Part shown: in pieces, positions 18,677 through 27,904 of the stretch | How positions within the stretch are numbered: the first letter of the stretch is position 1 | How the letters are laid out: each line of letters starts with the position of its first letter | Source of the DNA: Kiloniellaceae bacterium | Lineage (GTDB): Bacteria > Pseudomonadota > Alphaproteobacteria > Kiloniellales > Kiloniellaceae | Assembly: GCA_021776195.1 (NCBI GenBank) | Contig: JAJFGK010000125.1 | Span: 1 to 64,000 of the forward strand | Direction: 5' to 3' | Length of the DNA stretch: 64,000 bases | Notes under the pieces: model-generated | Told to the model about the DNA's origin: nothing | Databases searched by the model: none | The model's input: the letters and a program-made list of their open reading frames with translations, nothing else | Position numbers and translations under genes: made by a program

Positions 18677-20226
18677 CCTTTAGCGATCACGACCGGGCCA
18701 ATGACGACCGGGCCAATGACGACCGGGCCAACACCGGCGGGGCCTACCACGATTTGGCGGGCCGCTTCCACCGCATCGCCGCGCTCGAAGAGGCGGCGGG
18801 GATCCTGCACTGGGACTCCGCGACCCTGATGCCCGATGGCGGCGCCGCGGCCCGGACCGAGCAGTTGACCGCCCTGGGGCTCACCTGCCACGAGATGATG
18901 ACCGATCCGCGCCTGAGCGAGCTTTTCGCCGGCGCCGAGGAAGCCGGCGGGCTCGATGCCTGGCAGGGCGCCAACCTGCGGGAGATGCGGCGGCGCTGGC
19001 TCCACGCCACGGCGGTTCCGGCGGCCCTTGTGGAGGCCCGCACCAAGGCTTCGAGGGACTGCGAAATGATCTGGCGCGAGGCCCGCGCCCAGGCAGATTT
19101 CGATCAGGTCCGCCCGGCCCTCGAAGGTCTCCTGGGGCTGGTTCGCCAAGAGGCCGAGGTCAAGGCGGCGGCCTTTGGCTGTTCGCCCTACGACGCGCTT
19201 CTCGATCAGTATCAGCCCGGTCTGACGGCCGAACGGGTCGACGCCGTCTTCGATGACTTGGCGACTTTTTTGCCCGACTTCCTGGACCGGGTGCTGGCCC
19301 GGCAGGCCAGTGGACGCCAACCCCTGCCGCTGGCCGGACCCTTCCCGCTGGCCGCCCAGGAGGCCCTGGGCCGGCGCTTGATGGCGGGGGTCGGCTTCGA
19401 CTTCGGCCACGGCCGTCTCGACGTCTCGCTGCACCCCTTCTGCGGCGGTGTCCCCGACGACGTGCGCATCACCACGCGCTACGACGAGGCCGACTTCACC
19501 AAGGCCCTGATGGGCGTGCTGCACGAGACCGGCCACGCGCTCTATGAACGCGGTCTGCCCAGGGACTGGCGCTTGCAGCCGGTCGGCGAGGCGCGCGGCA
19601 TGGCCCTGCACGAAAGCCAATCCCTGCTGGTCGAGATGCAGGCCTGCCGCTCACCGGAATTCGCCGCCTTCCTGGCGCCGCTGGCGCGCGAGGCCTTCGG
19701 CGGCAGCGGGCCGGGTTGGGAGGCGGACAACCTGCTGGCGCTGGCCACCCGGGTCGAGCCGGGCTTCATTCGCGTCGATGCCGACGAGGTCACCTATCCC
19801 GCCCACATCATCCTGCGCACCCGCCTGGAGCGCGCTCTGCTGGCCGGCGATCTGGCGGTGGCCGATCTACCGGCGGCCTGGAACGAGGGCATGGCGGATC
19901 TGCTCGGGATCACGCCGCCCGACGACGCGCAGGGCTGCCTGCAGGACATTCACTGGTACGATGGCGCCCTGGGCTATTTCCCGACCTACTCCCTGGGCGC
20001 CATGATCGCCGCCCAGCTCTTCGCCGCGGCCAAGGCGGCCAAGCCCGAGATCCCCGCGGCGCTCGCCCGCGGCGACTTCTCTCCGCTCATGGCCTGGCTC
20101 GGCGAGACCATCCACGCCAAGGGCTCGCTATTGGAGGGCGACGAGCTCTTGATCCAGGCGACCGGCCGGCCGCTCGACCCCGACGTTTTCAAGACCCACC
20201 TGAAGGCGAGATATCTGGGAGACTAG
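18673..20226 (+). CDS. M32 family metallocarboxypeptidase
   Basis: 517 residues, the family length. The zinc motif HETGHALYERG (HExxH) is at about residue 283, with the third ligand Glu in HESQSLLVEMQACRS about 30 residues on; GILHWDSATLMPDGG near the N-terminus and HIILRTRLERALLAGDL are also typical. These are cytoplasmic carboxypeptidases (Taq type) with broad specificity. The N-terminus carries a 15-bp in-frame repeat (DRANDDRAND) just after the start. The start overlaps SURF1 by ATGA. Together with the next gene it separates SURF1 from thrC. Confidence 0.94.
   Translation: MTFSDHDRANDDRANDDRANTGGAYHDLAGRFHRIAALEEAAGILHWDSATLMPDGGAAARTEQLTALGLTCHEMMTDPRLSELFAGAEEAGGLDAWQGANLREMRRRWLHATAVPAALVEARTKASRDCEMIWREARAQADFDQVRPALEGLLGLVRQEAEVKAAAFGCSPYDALLDQYQPGLTAERVDAVFDDLATFLPDFLDRVLARQASGRQPLPLAGPFPLAAQEALGRRLMAGVGFDFGHGRLDVSLHPFCGGVPDDVRITTRYDEADFTKALMGVLHETGHALYERGLPRDWRLQPVGEARGMALHESQSLLVEMQACRSPEFAAFLAPLAREAFGGSGPGWEADNLLALATRVEPGFIRVDADEVTYPAHIILRTRLERALLAGDLAVADLPAAWNEGMADLLGITPPDDAQGCLQDIHWYDGALGYFPTYSLGAMIAAQLFAAAKAAKPEIPAALARGDFSPLMAWLGETIHAKGSLLEGDELLIQATGRPLDPDVFKTHLKARYLGD
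18691..18735 (+). repeat. 15-bp in-frame tandem repeat, 3 copies, in the M32 peptidase start
   Basis: GACCGGGCCAATGAC occurs twice exactly (18691-18705 and 18706-18720), followed by GACCGGGCCAACACC (12 of 15 bases). It encodes a repeating Asp-Arg-Ala-Asn-Asp at residues 7-21, before the conserved fold begins, so copy-number change would be tolerated. Confidence 0.92.
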
Positions 20227-20230
20227 GCGC

Positions 20231-21088
20231 ATGAACGCCGGTGATGATTCTGCCACGATCGACGGCGTCCGGCTGCCCCGGTTCCTCTATGGGACGGCCT
20301 GGAAGGAGGCCGAGACCGAGCGCCTCACCGCGCTCGCCCTCGGCCAGGGGTTTCGCGGGATCGATACCGCCAATCAGCGCAAACACTACCACGAGGCCGC
20401 GGTCGGGCAGGGCATCGCCCAGGCCATCGCGGCGGGCCTGGTAACCCGCGACGACCTGTTCCTGCAGACCAAGTTCACCTACCGCGCCGGACAGGACGAC
20501 CGTCTGCCCTACGATCCCGACGCCCCCCTTTCGACGCAGGTCGAACAGTCCTTCGCCTCTTCGCTGACGCACCTGGGGTGCGACAGGATCGAGGCCTATC
20601 TGCTGCATGGCCCGAGCCAGCGTTACGACCTGACGCCGGCCGACTGGGAAGTCTGGCGCGCCATGGAGGCCTTGCACGACAGCGGCCGGGTGCGGCTGCT
20701 GGGGGTCAGCAATGTCACCTACGAACAGCTCGACAGCCTCTGCGAAGGCGCCCGGGTGAGACCTCGCCTTGTCCAGAACCGTTGCTTTGCGGCGCGCGGC
20801 TGGGACAAACACGTCAGGGCCTTCTGCGCGGCCCACGGGATGGTCTATCAGGGCTTTTCCCTGCTGACCGCCAACCGCGAGGTGATGCGCCATCCAACCC
20901 TGGCGCGGATCGCCGGGCGTCACGGGCGTAGCGGCGCGCAGATCGTCTTCCGCTTCGCCCTGACGGTGGCCATGCTGCCGCTCACCGGGACCAGCGACGC
21001 CGTCCACATGCGAGCCGATCTGGGAGTCCTCGATTTCGATCTGACGCCCGATGAAGTCGAAACCATCGAGAACCTGGTGGTGTCGTGA
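20231..21088 (+). CDS. Aldo/keto reductase
   Basis: 285 residues, an NADPH-dependent TIM-barrel oxidoreductase. GFRGIDTANQRKHYHEAAVG contains the catalytic Asp of the family, but the usual catalytic Tyr position is less standard (ANQRKHYHE). LFLQTKFTYRAGQDD holds the catalytic Lys, and YLLHGPSQRY the His. GVSNVTYEQLD and GAQIVFRFALTVAMLPLTGT (cofactor end) follow. The substrate is unknown. It starts 4 bp after the peptidase stop and so belongs to the same transcript. Confidence 0.88.
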   Translation: MNAGDDSATIDGVRLPRFLYGTAWKEAETERLTALALGQGFRGIDTANQRKHYHEAAVGQGIAQAIAAGLVTRDDLFLQTKFTYRAGQDDRLPYDPDAPLSTQVEQSFASSLTHLGCDRIEAYLLHGPSQRYDLTPADWEVWRAMEALHDSGRVRLLGVSNVTYEQLDSLCEGARVRPRLVQNRCFAARGWDKHVRAFCAAHGMVYQGFSLLTANREVMRHPTLARIAGRHGRSGAQIVFRFALTVAMLPLTGTSDAVHMRADLGVLDFDLTPDEVETIENLVVS

Positions 21089-21108
21089 GGCTTAATCCCG
21101 CCGCCGTC

Positions 21109-21137
21109 TTGCGACCCCTTGCCGGGGCCTCTAGATT
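21109..21137 (+). promoter_or_regulatory. Probable sigma70-type promoter of thrC
   Basis: TTGCGA (21109-21114) and TAGATT (21132-21137) are spaced by exactly 17 nt, and thrC starts 30 bp after the -10 element. This suggests that thrC has its own start in addition to any read-through from the cox cluster. Confidence 0.5.
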
Positions 21138-21167
21138 ACCGCGCACTTCGAACCGCTGGCGGACACC

Positions 21168-22580
21168 ATGATCTATCGATCCACCCGGGGCCGGGCGCCG
21201 CGCCTGGCCTTTGACGAGGTATTGCTGACCGGGCTGGCCAGCGACGGCGGGCTCTACCTGCCCGAGAGCTGGCCCCAGTTCAGCGCCGCCGAGCAGCGCC
21301 GTATGGCCGGCCTGTCCTACGGCGACCTCGCCTTCGAGATCATCCGGCCCTTCGTCGGCGAGACCATTGCCCCTGACGACCTCAAGGCCATCATCGCCGA
21401 GAGCTACCGGGAGTTCGGCCACAGCGCCATCGCGCCCTTGAAGCAGCTTGAACAGGGGCTCTGGCTGATGGAGCTGTTCCATGGCCCGACCCTGGCCTTC
21501 AAGGACTACCCGCTGCAGCTCGTCGGGCGTCTGTTCGACCATGTCCTGGCGGCCCGCGCCGAGCGGGTCACCATCGTCGGGGCAACCTCCGGCGACACCG
21601 GGTCGGCCGCCATGGAGGCCTGCCGCGGGCGCGATCGGATCGAGGTTTTCATCCTTTTTCCCGAGGGCCGGGTCTCGGATGTGCAGCGCCGCCAGATGAC
21701 CACCCTGGGCGATGCCAACCTTCACGCCATTGCCCTGGAGGGCCACTTCGACGACTGCCAGGACGCGGTCAAGGCACTGTTCAACGACCAGGGCTTTCGC
21801 ACCGAGATGAGCCTGTCGGCGGTCAACTCGATCAACTGGGCCCGGGTCATGTCCCAGATCGTCTATTACTTCTGGGCCGGGCTGGCGCTCGGCGCGCCGG
21901 ATCGCCCGATCTCCTTTTCGGTGCCGACCGGCAACTTCGGCAACATCTTCGCCGGCTACGCGGCGCGCCAGATGGGGCTGCCGGTCGAGCGGCTGGTGAT
22001 CGGCTCGAACCGCAATGACATCCTGCCGCGCTTTCTCGACAGCGGCGCCATGGTGATGGAGGGTGTGGCCCCGACCTACTCGCCCTCCATGGATATTCAG
22101 GTTTCCAGCAACTTCGAGCGGCTGCTGTTCGACCTGCTGGACCGCGATGGCGCGGCGGTCGAGGCGGCGCTGACCGAATTCCGCAGCGCCGGCCGCTTCA
22201 CCCTGGAGCCGTCGCGCCGCGAGAAACTGCGGGCGGTCTTCGAGGCCTTCTGCCTGGACGAAGAGGGCACCCTGGCGGAAATCGCCCGGGTCCAGCGCGA
22301 AACCGGCGAGCTGCTCGATCCTCACAGCGCCATCGGGGTCGCCGCCGCCAGGGCCCGGCGGCAACCTGGCGGACCGGCCATGGTGGCGCTGGCCACCGCC
22401 CATCCGGCCAAGTTTCCCGACGCCGTCGAGAAAGCCAGCGGCCTGCGTCCGGCCCTGCCGCCGCGCCTGGCCGATCTTTTCGAGCGCGAAGAGCGCTTCA
22501 TTCGGCTTTCCAATGACCTTGGCCTTCTGCAAGATACCATCCGCGACAAGGCGCGCCCCAGCAACCGGCGCCCGTCATAG
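21168..22580 (+). CDS. thrC: Threonine synthase
   Basis: 470 residues, the length of the enterobacterial/fungal type. It is a PLP enzyme that converts O-phosphohomoserine to threonine. The PLP lysine lies in FHGPTLAFKDYPLQLVG (about residue 110); TIVGATSGDTGSAAMEA binds the cofactor phosphate and VPTGNFGNIFAGYAARQMG is conserved. It begins MIYRSTRGRAPRLAFDEVLL as usual. The thrB gene lies elsewhere in the window (40384-41349). thrC followed by an M16 peptidase is a usual alphaproteobacterial order. Confidence 0.96.
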   Translation: MIYRSTRGRAPRLAFDEVLLTGLASDGGLYLPESWPQFSAAEQRRMAGLSYGDLAFEIIRPFVGETIAPDDLKAIIAESYREFGHSAIAPLKQLEQGLWLMELFHGPTLAFKDYPLQLVGRLFDHVLAARAERVTIVGATSGDTGSAAMEACRGRDRIEVFILFPEGRVSDVQRRQMTTLGDANLHAIALEGHFDDCQDAVKALFNDQGFRTEMSLSAVNSINWARVMSQIVYYFWAGLALGAPDRPISFSVPTGNFGNIFAGYAARQMGLPVERLVIGSNRNDILPRFLDSGAMVMEGVAPTYSPSMDIQVSSNFERLLFDLLDRDGAAVEAALTEFRSAGRFTLEPSRREKLRAVFEAFCLDEEGTLAEIARVQRETGELLDPHSAIGVAAARARRQPGGPAMVALATAHPAKFPDAVEKASGLRPALPPRLADLFEREERFIRLSNDLGLLQDTIRDKARPSNRRPS

Positions 22581-22651
22581 AGTTCAGGGGAGGCGACGGC
22601 GGTGAATGACCCGCTACTGGCAAAGAACAAGCAACGGCTCAGAGGCCGCCC

Positions 22652-23914
22652 TTGGGCGTGACCGTAACCCGCCGCGCCGATGGTCTGACCATTGCGACCG
22701 ATACCATGCCCGGTGTTGAGACCGTGTCCCTTGGCGCCTGGGTGCGGGCCGGCACGCGCCATGAAAAGGCGGCGCACAACGGCATCGCCCATCTTCTGGA
22801 GCATATGGCCTTCAAGGGCACCGGCAAGCGCAGCGCCTACGAAATCGCCGAAGAGATCGAGGCGGTCGGCGGCTATTTGAACGCCGCGACCAGCCGGGAA
22901 TCCACGGCCTTCTACGCCAAGGTGCTGAAGGACGATGTGCCGCTGGCGGTCGATCTCATCGGCGACATCCTGCAGAACCCCTTGTTCGAGGCCGAGGAGC
23001 TGGAGCGCGAGCGCATGGTCGTGCTGCAGGAAATCGGCCAGGCCCAGGACACCCCGGACGACATCATCTTCGACCATTTTCAAGAGGTCGCCTATCCCGA
23101 CCAGGCGATCGGCCGGCCGATCCTCGGCCGCACGGCCATCGTCGAGACCCTTGGGCGCGACGAACTGGTGGGCTACCTCGGGGAACACTACGGCCCCGAC
23201 CGCATGGTGATCGCGGCCGCCGGGAACGTCGATCACGAGGTCTTCCTCGGGCTGGTCGAGGAAGCCTTCGACGGCTTGAAGCCAGGCGAGGGCGAATCCC
23301 TCGAGCCCGCGGCCTACAAGGGTGGCCAGTTCCGCGAAAGCCGCGACCTGGAACAGATCCATCTGCTCCTGGGCTTCGGCTCGGTCAGCCTGCACGACCC
23401 CGACTTCTACGCCGCCACTCTGCTCTCGACCCTGCTCGGCGGCGGCATGTCGTCGCGGCTTTTTCAGGAGGTCCGCGAAAAGCGCGGCCTGGCCTATTCG
23501 ATCTACAGCTTCAACTCGGCCTTTCTCGACAACGGGCTTTTCGGCATCTACGCCGGGACCGGTCCGGGCGAGGCGGCGGGGCTGCTCGATCTGCTGTGGC
23601 AGGAACTGCAGGCGCTGCCCGGGTCGGTGAGCGAAGAGGAACTGGCGCGCGCCAAGACGCAGCTCCGCGCCTCCTTGATGATGAGCCGGGAGAGCACCTC
23701 GGCGCGCTGCGACCAGTTGGCCCAGCACCTGCTGGTCTATGGCCGGGTGATCGAGCCGGCCGAGATCGTTGGGCTGATCGCACAGGTCGACCGCGCCGCG
23801 ATCGACCGCGCCGCCGGCCGCCTGCTGGCCAGCCCGGCGACGCTGGCGGTCTCGGGCCCGCTGGCCGCCGTGACCGGCTTCGAGGCCGCCGCCGCGCGGC
23901 TCCAGGCTCAATAG
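22652..23914 (+). CDS. M16 family zinc peptidase (mitochondrial processing peptidase-like)
   Basis: About 420 residues. The inverted zinc motif HLLEH (HxxEH) is in GIAHLLEHMAFKGTGKRSA at about residue 50, with the downstream Glu of the ligand set in ELERERMVVLQEIGQAQD. LLGGGMSSRLFQEVREKRGL is the family R/Y region near residue 270. It resembles the mitochondrial processing peptidase beta subunit, a relation known for alphaproteobacterial PqqL/Mpp-like proteins. The start is TTG at 22652 (AGAGG at 6 nt) or GTG at 22658. It is followed by a GNAT gene after 29 bp. Confidence 0.93.
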   Translation: MGVTVTRRADGLTIATDTMPGVETVSLGAWVRAGTRHEKAAHNGIAHLLEHMAFKGTGKRSAYEIAEEIEAVGGYLNAATSRESTAFYAKVLKDDVPLAVDLIGDILQNPLFEAEELERERMVVLQEIGQAQDTPDDIIFDHFQEVAYPDQAIGRPILGRTAIVETLGRDELVGYLGEHYGPDRMVIAAAGNVDHEVFLGLVEEAFDGLKPGEGESLEPAAYKGGQFRESRDLEQIHLLLGFGSVSLHDPDFYAATLLSTLLGGGMSSRLFQEVREKRGLAYSIYSFNSAFLDNGLFGIYAGTGPGEAAGLLDLLWQELQALPGSVSEEELARAKTQLRASLMMSRESTSARCDQLAQHLLVYGRVIEPAEIVGLIAQVDRAAIDRAAGRLLASPATLAVSGPLAAVTGFEAAAARLQAQ

Positions 23915-23943
23915 TATTAGCACCGGCTTCCGGGTTCTGGGTC

Positions 23944-24543
23944 ATGCGCATTCCCTTCTTCCCCGGCGAGGACTTCGAGGGTGTCAGGCTGGACGGCAAG
24001 CGGGTCTATCTGCGCCCGCCCAGGCGCGGTGATTGGCGCGCCTGGGCCGCCCTGCGCGAGGCCAGCCGGCAGTTTTTGGCGCCCTGGGAGCCGACCTGGG
24101 CCCAGGGCGCCCTGACCCGCGAGGCCTACCGGCGCCGGCTGCGCCAGTACCGCGAGGAGTGGGAGGCCCAGATCGGCTACAGCTACTTTATCTTCCTGCG
24201 TGACGATCACAGTCTGGTCGGCGGCATCACCCTGTCCAACGTGCGCCGCGGCGTGGCCATGACCGGCACCCTGGGCTACTGGACCGGTCAGCCTCACGCC
24301 CGTCAGGGCTACATGAGCGAAGCGCTGCTGGCGATCATGGAGTTCGGCTTCGCGCAGATCGGCTTGAACCGGCTCGAGGCGGCCTGCCTGCCGGAGAACG
24401 AGGCCAGCCAACGCTTGCTGAAGCGCAGCGGATTTCGCCAGATCGGCCTGGTGCGGCAATACCTCAAGATCGCCGGCAAATGGCAGGACCACTATCTTTT
24501 CGAGATCCTGCGCAACGACCCGCGGCGCATCGCCGAGCGCTAG
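23944..24543 (+). CDS. GNAT family N-acetyltransferase, RimJ/RimL type
   Basis: 199 residues. The motif A acetyl-CoA loop appears as GYWTGQPHARQGYMSEALLA, followed by RLEAACLPENEASQRLLKRSGF and EGLVRQYLKIAGKW-like GLVRQYLKIAGKWQDHYLF. This pattern is that of ribosomal-protein N-acetyltransferases (RimJ/RimL); the target is not predictable. ATG at 23944 begins MRIPFFPGEDFEGVRLDGKR, with VYLRPPRRGDW as beta strand 1 of the fold. It probably shares the transcript with thrC and the M16 peptidase. Confidence 0.9.
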   Translation: MRIPFFPGEDFEGVRLDGKRVYLRPPRRGDWRAWAALREASRQFLAPWEPTWAQGALTREAYRRRLRQYREEWEAQIGYSYFIFLRDDHSLVGGITLSNVRRGVAMTGTLGYWTGQPHARQGYMSEALLAIMEFGFAQIGLNRLEAACLPENEASQRLLKRSGFRQIGLVRQYLKIAGKWQDHYLFEILRNDPRRIAER

Positions 24544-24918
24544 AGCGTTCTCACGCGGGACGCGATGGGGGGTCTTCATAGGGGGACCTTGGCCCGTTTT
24601 CTTAGCGGCCAGTTCGGCAGTTTCCGCCGTCACAGCCCTTGATCCGATCCTGGCGGCTCGAACCGCTCTTGCTGTTCGACGGGCTCTCTAGGGTGCACTC
24701 AAACTCACCTATATATCTGTTAATTAATGGATTAGTAGTCATTCTATTGTCTTTTAGGTTGATCGACATCCAATAACTCTTGATTCGATTGTTTTAGGGG
24801 TCGCAACGGGAAATCGTGATCCGGCCAAGAGGATCGGGCGAATCTGTGAGTCCGCTAAACCATCGAGAGTCAGGTGCGAGTAGACGATCAACAAGGCTCA
24901 AAGGGGACACCAGCCGCC
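24544..24918. promoter_or_regulatory. Intergenic region upstream of the chemoreceptor gene
   Basis: 375 bp with no credible ORF. The part 24700-24800 is AT-rich and contains TTAATTAATGGATTA (24719-24733 region), only a loose match to a CtrA box. It should hold the promoter of the chemoreceptor; I cannot place it. GTG at 24874 could start the chemoreceptor 15 codons earlier. Confidence 0.35.
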
Positions 24919-27081
24919 ATGAAACAGGTAAATGACGAACTGCCCGCGCAGGTGACAGGCCTTCGCAAAATCACCGGCCGATCAGGCCTGACCCTTCGGA
25001 TCCGCGGCCGCCTGATTGCGGGTTTCGCGGTCATCTGCGCGGTGTTGGTTGTCATCGTCGGCACCACGATCGTCCAGGTCAAGACTGTCGATAGCGATGT
25101 GGTGCGGATCAATGACTTGCGGGTCCCGACGGCCCTGACGAGCGGCAGCATCGTGCGCGATGTCTACGCCTCGCTGGCCAGTCTGCGCGGCTGGATGCTA
25201 ACCGGCAACGAGAAGTTCAAATCCGAGCGCGCCGCGGTTTGGTCCAGTATCGATGCGGCCCATGCCGAGATGGACCGACTGTCCCAGGCCTGGACCAACC
25301 CGGTGAACCTGGAGAAATGGAGCGAATTCAAGGTTATACTGGAGGAGTTCCGGAACGCTCAGGCACAAGTCGAGGCGATTGCCCACAGCGCCGATGCCTA
25401 TCCGGCCAACAAGATCCTCCTTACCGAGGCGGCGCCGCAGGCTTCCGTTCTGCTGGCGAAGATCACCGAGATGATCGACGAGGAGATGACCAAGGTGCCG
25501 ACGTTGCCGCGACGGCAATTGTTGGGTGCGATGGCCGACGTGCGTGGCACAACTGGTGTCGCGCTGGCCAGCATCAGGGCCTATCTGCTGTCGGGAGATC
25601 AAGAGTTCGCCGACCAGTTCAAGGTGGCCTGGGACAAGAACGAGCGGCGTTTTGCCGATCTTGCCGGCATGCGCCATCTGTTCTCCGCCAGCCAGGCGAG
25701 CGCTTTCGCGGCGTTTTCAGTTGCCAGAGAGACATTCGCGCCCTTGCCACCGAAAATGTTCGAGATCCGCGGCTCCGAGCTCTGGAATATGGCGAACCAC
25801 ACCCTGGTCAAGGAAGCCGCGCCGCGCGCCGGCAAGTTGCTGACGATCCTGCTCGGCGAGATGCAGTCGGACGGTACCCGCGTCGGCGGCATGGTGGATG
25901 ACCAGCGCAGATTGCTGAATCATGGCGCCCAGGCCGCGCTCGCCGACACCTCGCTGTTGCAGATGCTGGCATGGGTCATGCTGGCCATCGGCCTCGGCCT
26001 GTCCGCCGTCATCGTGTTCCTGACCGCGCGCTCGATCGTCAATCCGATTGCCGCCATGACCGGGGCCATGGGCCGCCTGGCGGAGGGCGACAAGACGGTC
26101 GAGATCCCGGGCACGGAGCGCAAGGATGAGGTCGGCGAGATGGCGGGCGCCGTTCTGGTCTTCAAGGAGAACATGATCGAGGCCGACCAACTGGCCGCCG
26201 AACAGGCACAGGAGCGCAAAGCCCGCGAGGCGCGTGCGCAGCGGGTCGAGGAGCTGACCAAGAGCTTCGACCAGAGTATCGCCGATGTTCTCGCGACGGT
26301 CGTCTCGGCGGCCGAGGAGATGAGCTCGACGGCGGAGTCCATGACCCATCTGACCCAGAACGCCAGCGAACGCACCAGCGCGGTCGCCAGCGCCTCTGAA
26401 CAGACCAGCGCCAATGTCCAGACCGTCGCCGCGGCCTCGGAGGAATTGGCGGCCTCGATCTCGGAAATCTCGGGTCAGGTCTCGACCTCGGCCGAGACCG
26501 CCGGCAAGGCCGTGGAGGCGGCCGAGGATGCGACACTGAAGGTTCAGGGCCTGGTCGATGCCTCGCAGAAGATTGGCGAGGTGGTCGATTTGATCAACGA
26601 TATCGCCGAGCAGACCAATCTTCTGGCTCTCAACGCCACGATCGAGGCCGCACGCGCCGGCGAGGCGGGCAAGGGCTTTGCGGTGGTGGCCAGCGAGGTC
26701 AAGTCCCTGGCCAACCAGACCGCCAAGGCGACGGACCAGATCGCCGGTCAGATTACGGGCATCCAGGGCGCCACCAGCGACGCGGTGACCGCGATCCAGG
26801 GGATCACCCAGACAATCGGCCAGATCGACGAGATTGCCAACGCCATTGCGGCGGCGGTCGAGGAACAGGGCGCGGCGACAGCCGAGATCAGCCGAAACAC
26901 CCAAGAAGCCGCCACCGGTACTCAGCAGGTCACCGACAATATCGCAAGCGTCAGTGAGGCCACCGCCGAGGCCGGTCAGTCGGCGGGTGAGGTGTTGGGC
27001 GCCGCCAACGAGCTGTCGCAACAGGCCACGAGGCTGCGAAGCGACGTCGACAGTTTCCTGACCGAGGTCAAGACTGCATAG
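24919..27081 (+). CDS. Methyl-accepting chemotaxis protein with a duplicated helical sensor domain
   Basis: 720 residues. TM1 is about 30-52, TM2 about 348-370, followed by HAMP (371-424, starting [13 protein letters not shown]) and a long signalling coiled coil. The hairpin tip, [20 protein letters not shown], is the CheA/CheW contact. The roughly 295-residue periplasmic part has two halves that mirror each other: [14 protein letters not shown] (87-100) with [14 protein letters not shown] (217-230), and [13 protein letters not shown] (167-179) with [13 protein letters not shown] (296-308). This suits a helical bimodular type sensor. The ligand is unknown. ATG 24919 was preferred because its sequence context leads directly into the basic pre-TM1 segment; GTG 24874 is an alternative. 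Confidence 0.93.
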   Translation: MKQVNDELPAQVTGLRKITGRSGLTLRIRGRLIAGFAVICAVLVVIVGTTIVQVKTVDSDVVRINDLRVPTALTSGSIVRDVYASLASLRGWMLTGNEKFKSERAAVWSSIDAAHAEMDRLSQAWTNPVNLEKWSEFKVILEEFRNAQAQVEAIAHSADAYPANKILLTEAAPQASVLLAKITEMIDEEMTKVPTLPRRQLLGAMADVRGTTGVALASIRAYLLSGDQEFADQFKVAWDKNERRFADLAGMRHLFSASQASAFAAFSVARETFAPLPPKMFEIRGSELWNMANHTLVKEAAPRAGKLLTILLGEMQSDGTRVGGMVDDQRRLLNHGAQAALADTSLLQMLAWVMLAIGLGLSAVIVFLTARSIVNPIAAMTGAMGRLAEGDKTVEIPGTERKDEVGEMAGAVLVFKENMIEADQLAAEQAQERKAREARAQRVEELTKSFDQSIADVLATVVSAAEEMSSTAESMTHLTQNASERTSAVASASEQTSANVQTVAAASEELAASISEISGQVSTSAETAGKAVEAAEDATLKVQGLVDASQKIGEVVDLINDIAEQTNLLALNATIEAARAGEAGKGFAVVASEVKSLANQTAKATDQIAGQITGIQGATSDAVTAIQGITQTIGQIDEIANAIAAAVEEQGAATAEISRNTQEAATGTQQVTDNIASVSEATAEAGQSAGEVLGAANELSQQATRLRSDVDSFLTEVKTA

Positions 27082-27104
27082 CCAGCAGGACAGTCGCCGG
27101 CTAG

Positions 27105-27146
27105 CCGAGACCCCGTCCGGCGTTCAATCGCCGCTCGGGGTCTCGG
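27105..27146. terminator. Long compound hairpin between convergent genes
   Basis: CCGAGACCCCG (27105-27115) pairs perfectly with CGGGGTCTCGG (27136-27146). Inside it CGGCG and CGCCG pair around TTCAAT, separated only by a TC/CT mismatch, so 16 base pairs form almost one rod. It lies 24 bp after the chemoreceptor stop and 26 bp before the end of the convergent LysE gene. It has no T run. Confidence 0.6.
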
Positions 27147-27171
27147 TCGCTCGCCATCGCAACGAGTGAAT

Positions 27172-27804
27172 CTATGGCGTCACCGGGTTGCGGCTGTCGG
27201 CCAGGATGCGCCCGCCGATGCCGAGAAAGCAGACGCCGGCCGCCCGTTCGATCCAGTGCTGTGCGTTCTTGAAACGACGCATGACCGGCGCGGAGGACAT
27301 GAAGAGGCTGACAATGGCATACCAAGTCAGCGACGCGGCAACGACGAGCAAAATCATGACGGCCATGAGCCAGGCCGGTGTCTGCGGGGTGACCGCGGTC
27401 GCAAAGACGCTGGCAAAGAGCACGATGGCCTTGGGGTTGGTCAGGGTGACCAGGAAGCCGAACATCAGCGCGTTGCCCGTCGGCTGTGCGGTCGTGGCAG
27501 CCAGGTTCACGGGTTGAGATCTGGCCAGCAGCAGACGCAGGCCAAGATAAATCAGGTAGCTGCCGCCCAGGACCCGCACGGTCCAGGCCAGCCATTGATA
27601 TTCGACCAACAGCGCCGACAGCCCAAGCAGGCTCAGGCAGGCATAGAGTCCGAGCCCTAGGGACACACCGAGTGTGGTCATGAGACCGGCCGATGTTCCT
27701 CTGGTCATGGAGGACCGGACGACGGCAACGAAATCGGGTCCCGGCAGCATCAAGGCTGGAATGAAGATCGAAAACACGCCGATGAGAACGATTGCCGGTT
27801 CCAT
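27172..27804 (-). CDS. LysE family amino-acid/metabolite exporter
   Basis: 210 residues with six hydrophobic helices. The family signature near the N-terminus is FIPALMLPGPDFVAVVRSSM, and GGSYLIYLGLRLLLARS and FLVTLTNPKAIVLFASVF follow in the usual places. LysE/RhtB proteins export amino acids or related small molecules by proton exchange; the substrate is not predictable. An adjacent FAD-dependent amine/amino-acid oxidase gene lies upstream on the same strand with a 100-bp gap, which may hint at amino-acid chemistry. ATG 27804 begins MEPAIVLIGVF. Confidence 0.92.
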   Translation of the reverse strand: MEPAIVLIGVFSIFIPALMLPGPDFVAVVRSSMTRGTSAGLMTTLGVSLGLGLYACLSLLGLSALLVEYQWLAWTVRVLGGSYLIYLGLRLLLARSQPVNLAATTAQPTGNALMFGFLVTLTNPKAIVLFASVFATAVTPQTPAWLMAVMILLVVAASLTWYAIVSLFMSSAPVMRRFKNAQHWIERAAGVCFLGIGGRILADSRNPVTP

Positions 27805-27904
27805 GAAGTCTGGGCCCTGTCACGAAAATCCAGAATCGATTTGGCCACAGACCACAAACGCTTTGCAACCTGGCGGACCGGACCCGCGGGGGCCTCGAAG
27901 CACC

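Noticed and set aside
24719..24733. CtrA box before the chemoreceptor gene
   Set aside because: TTAATTAATGGATTA has two mismatches in the second half-site, too weak among AT-rich sequence.
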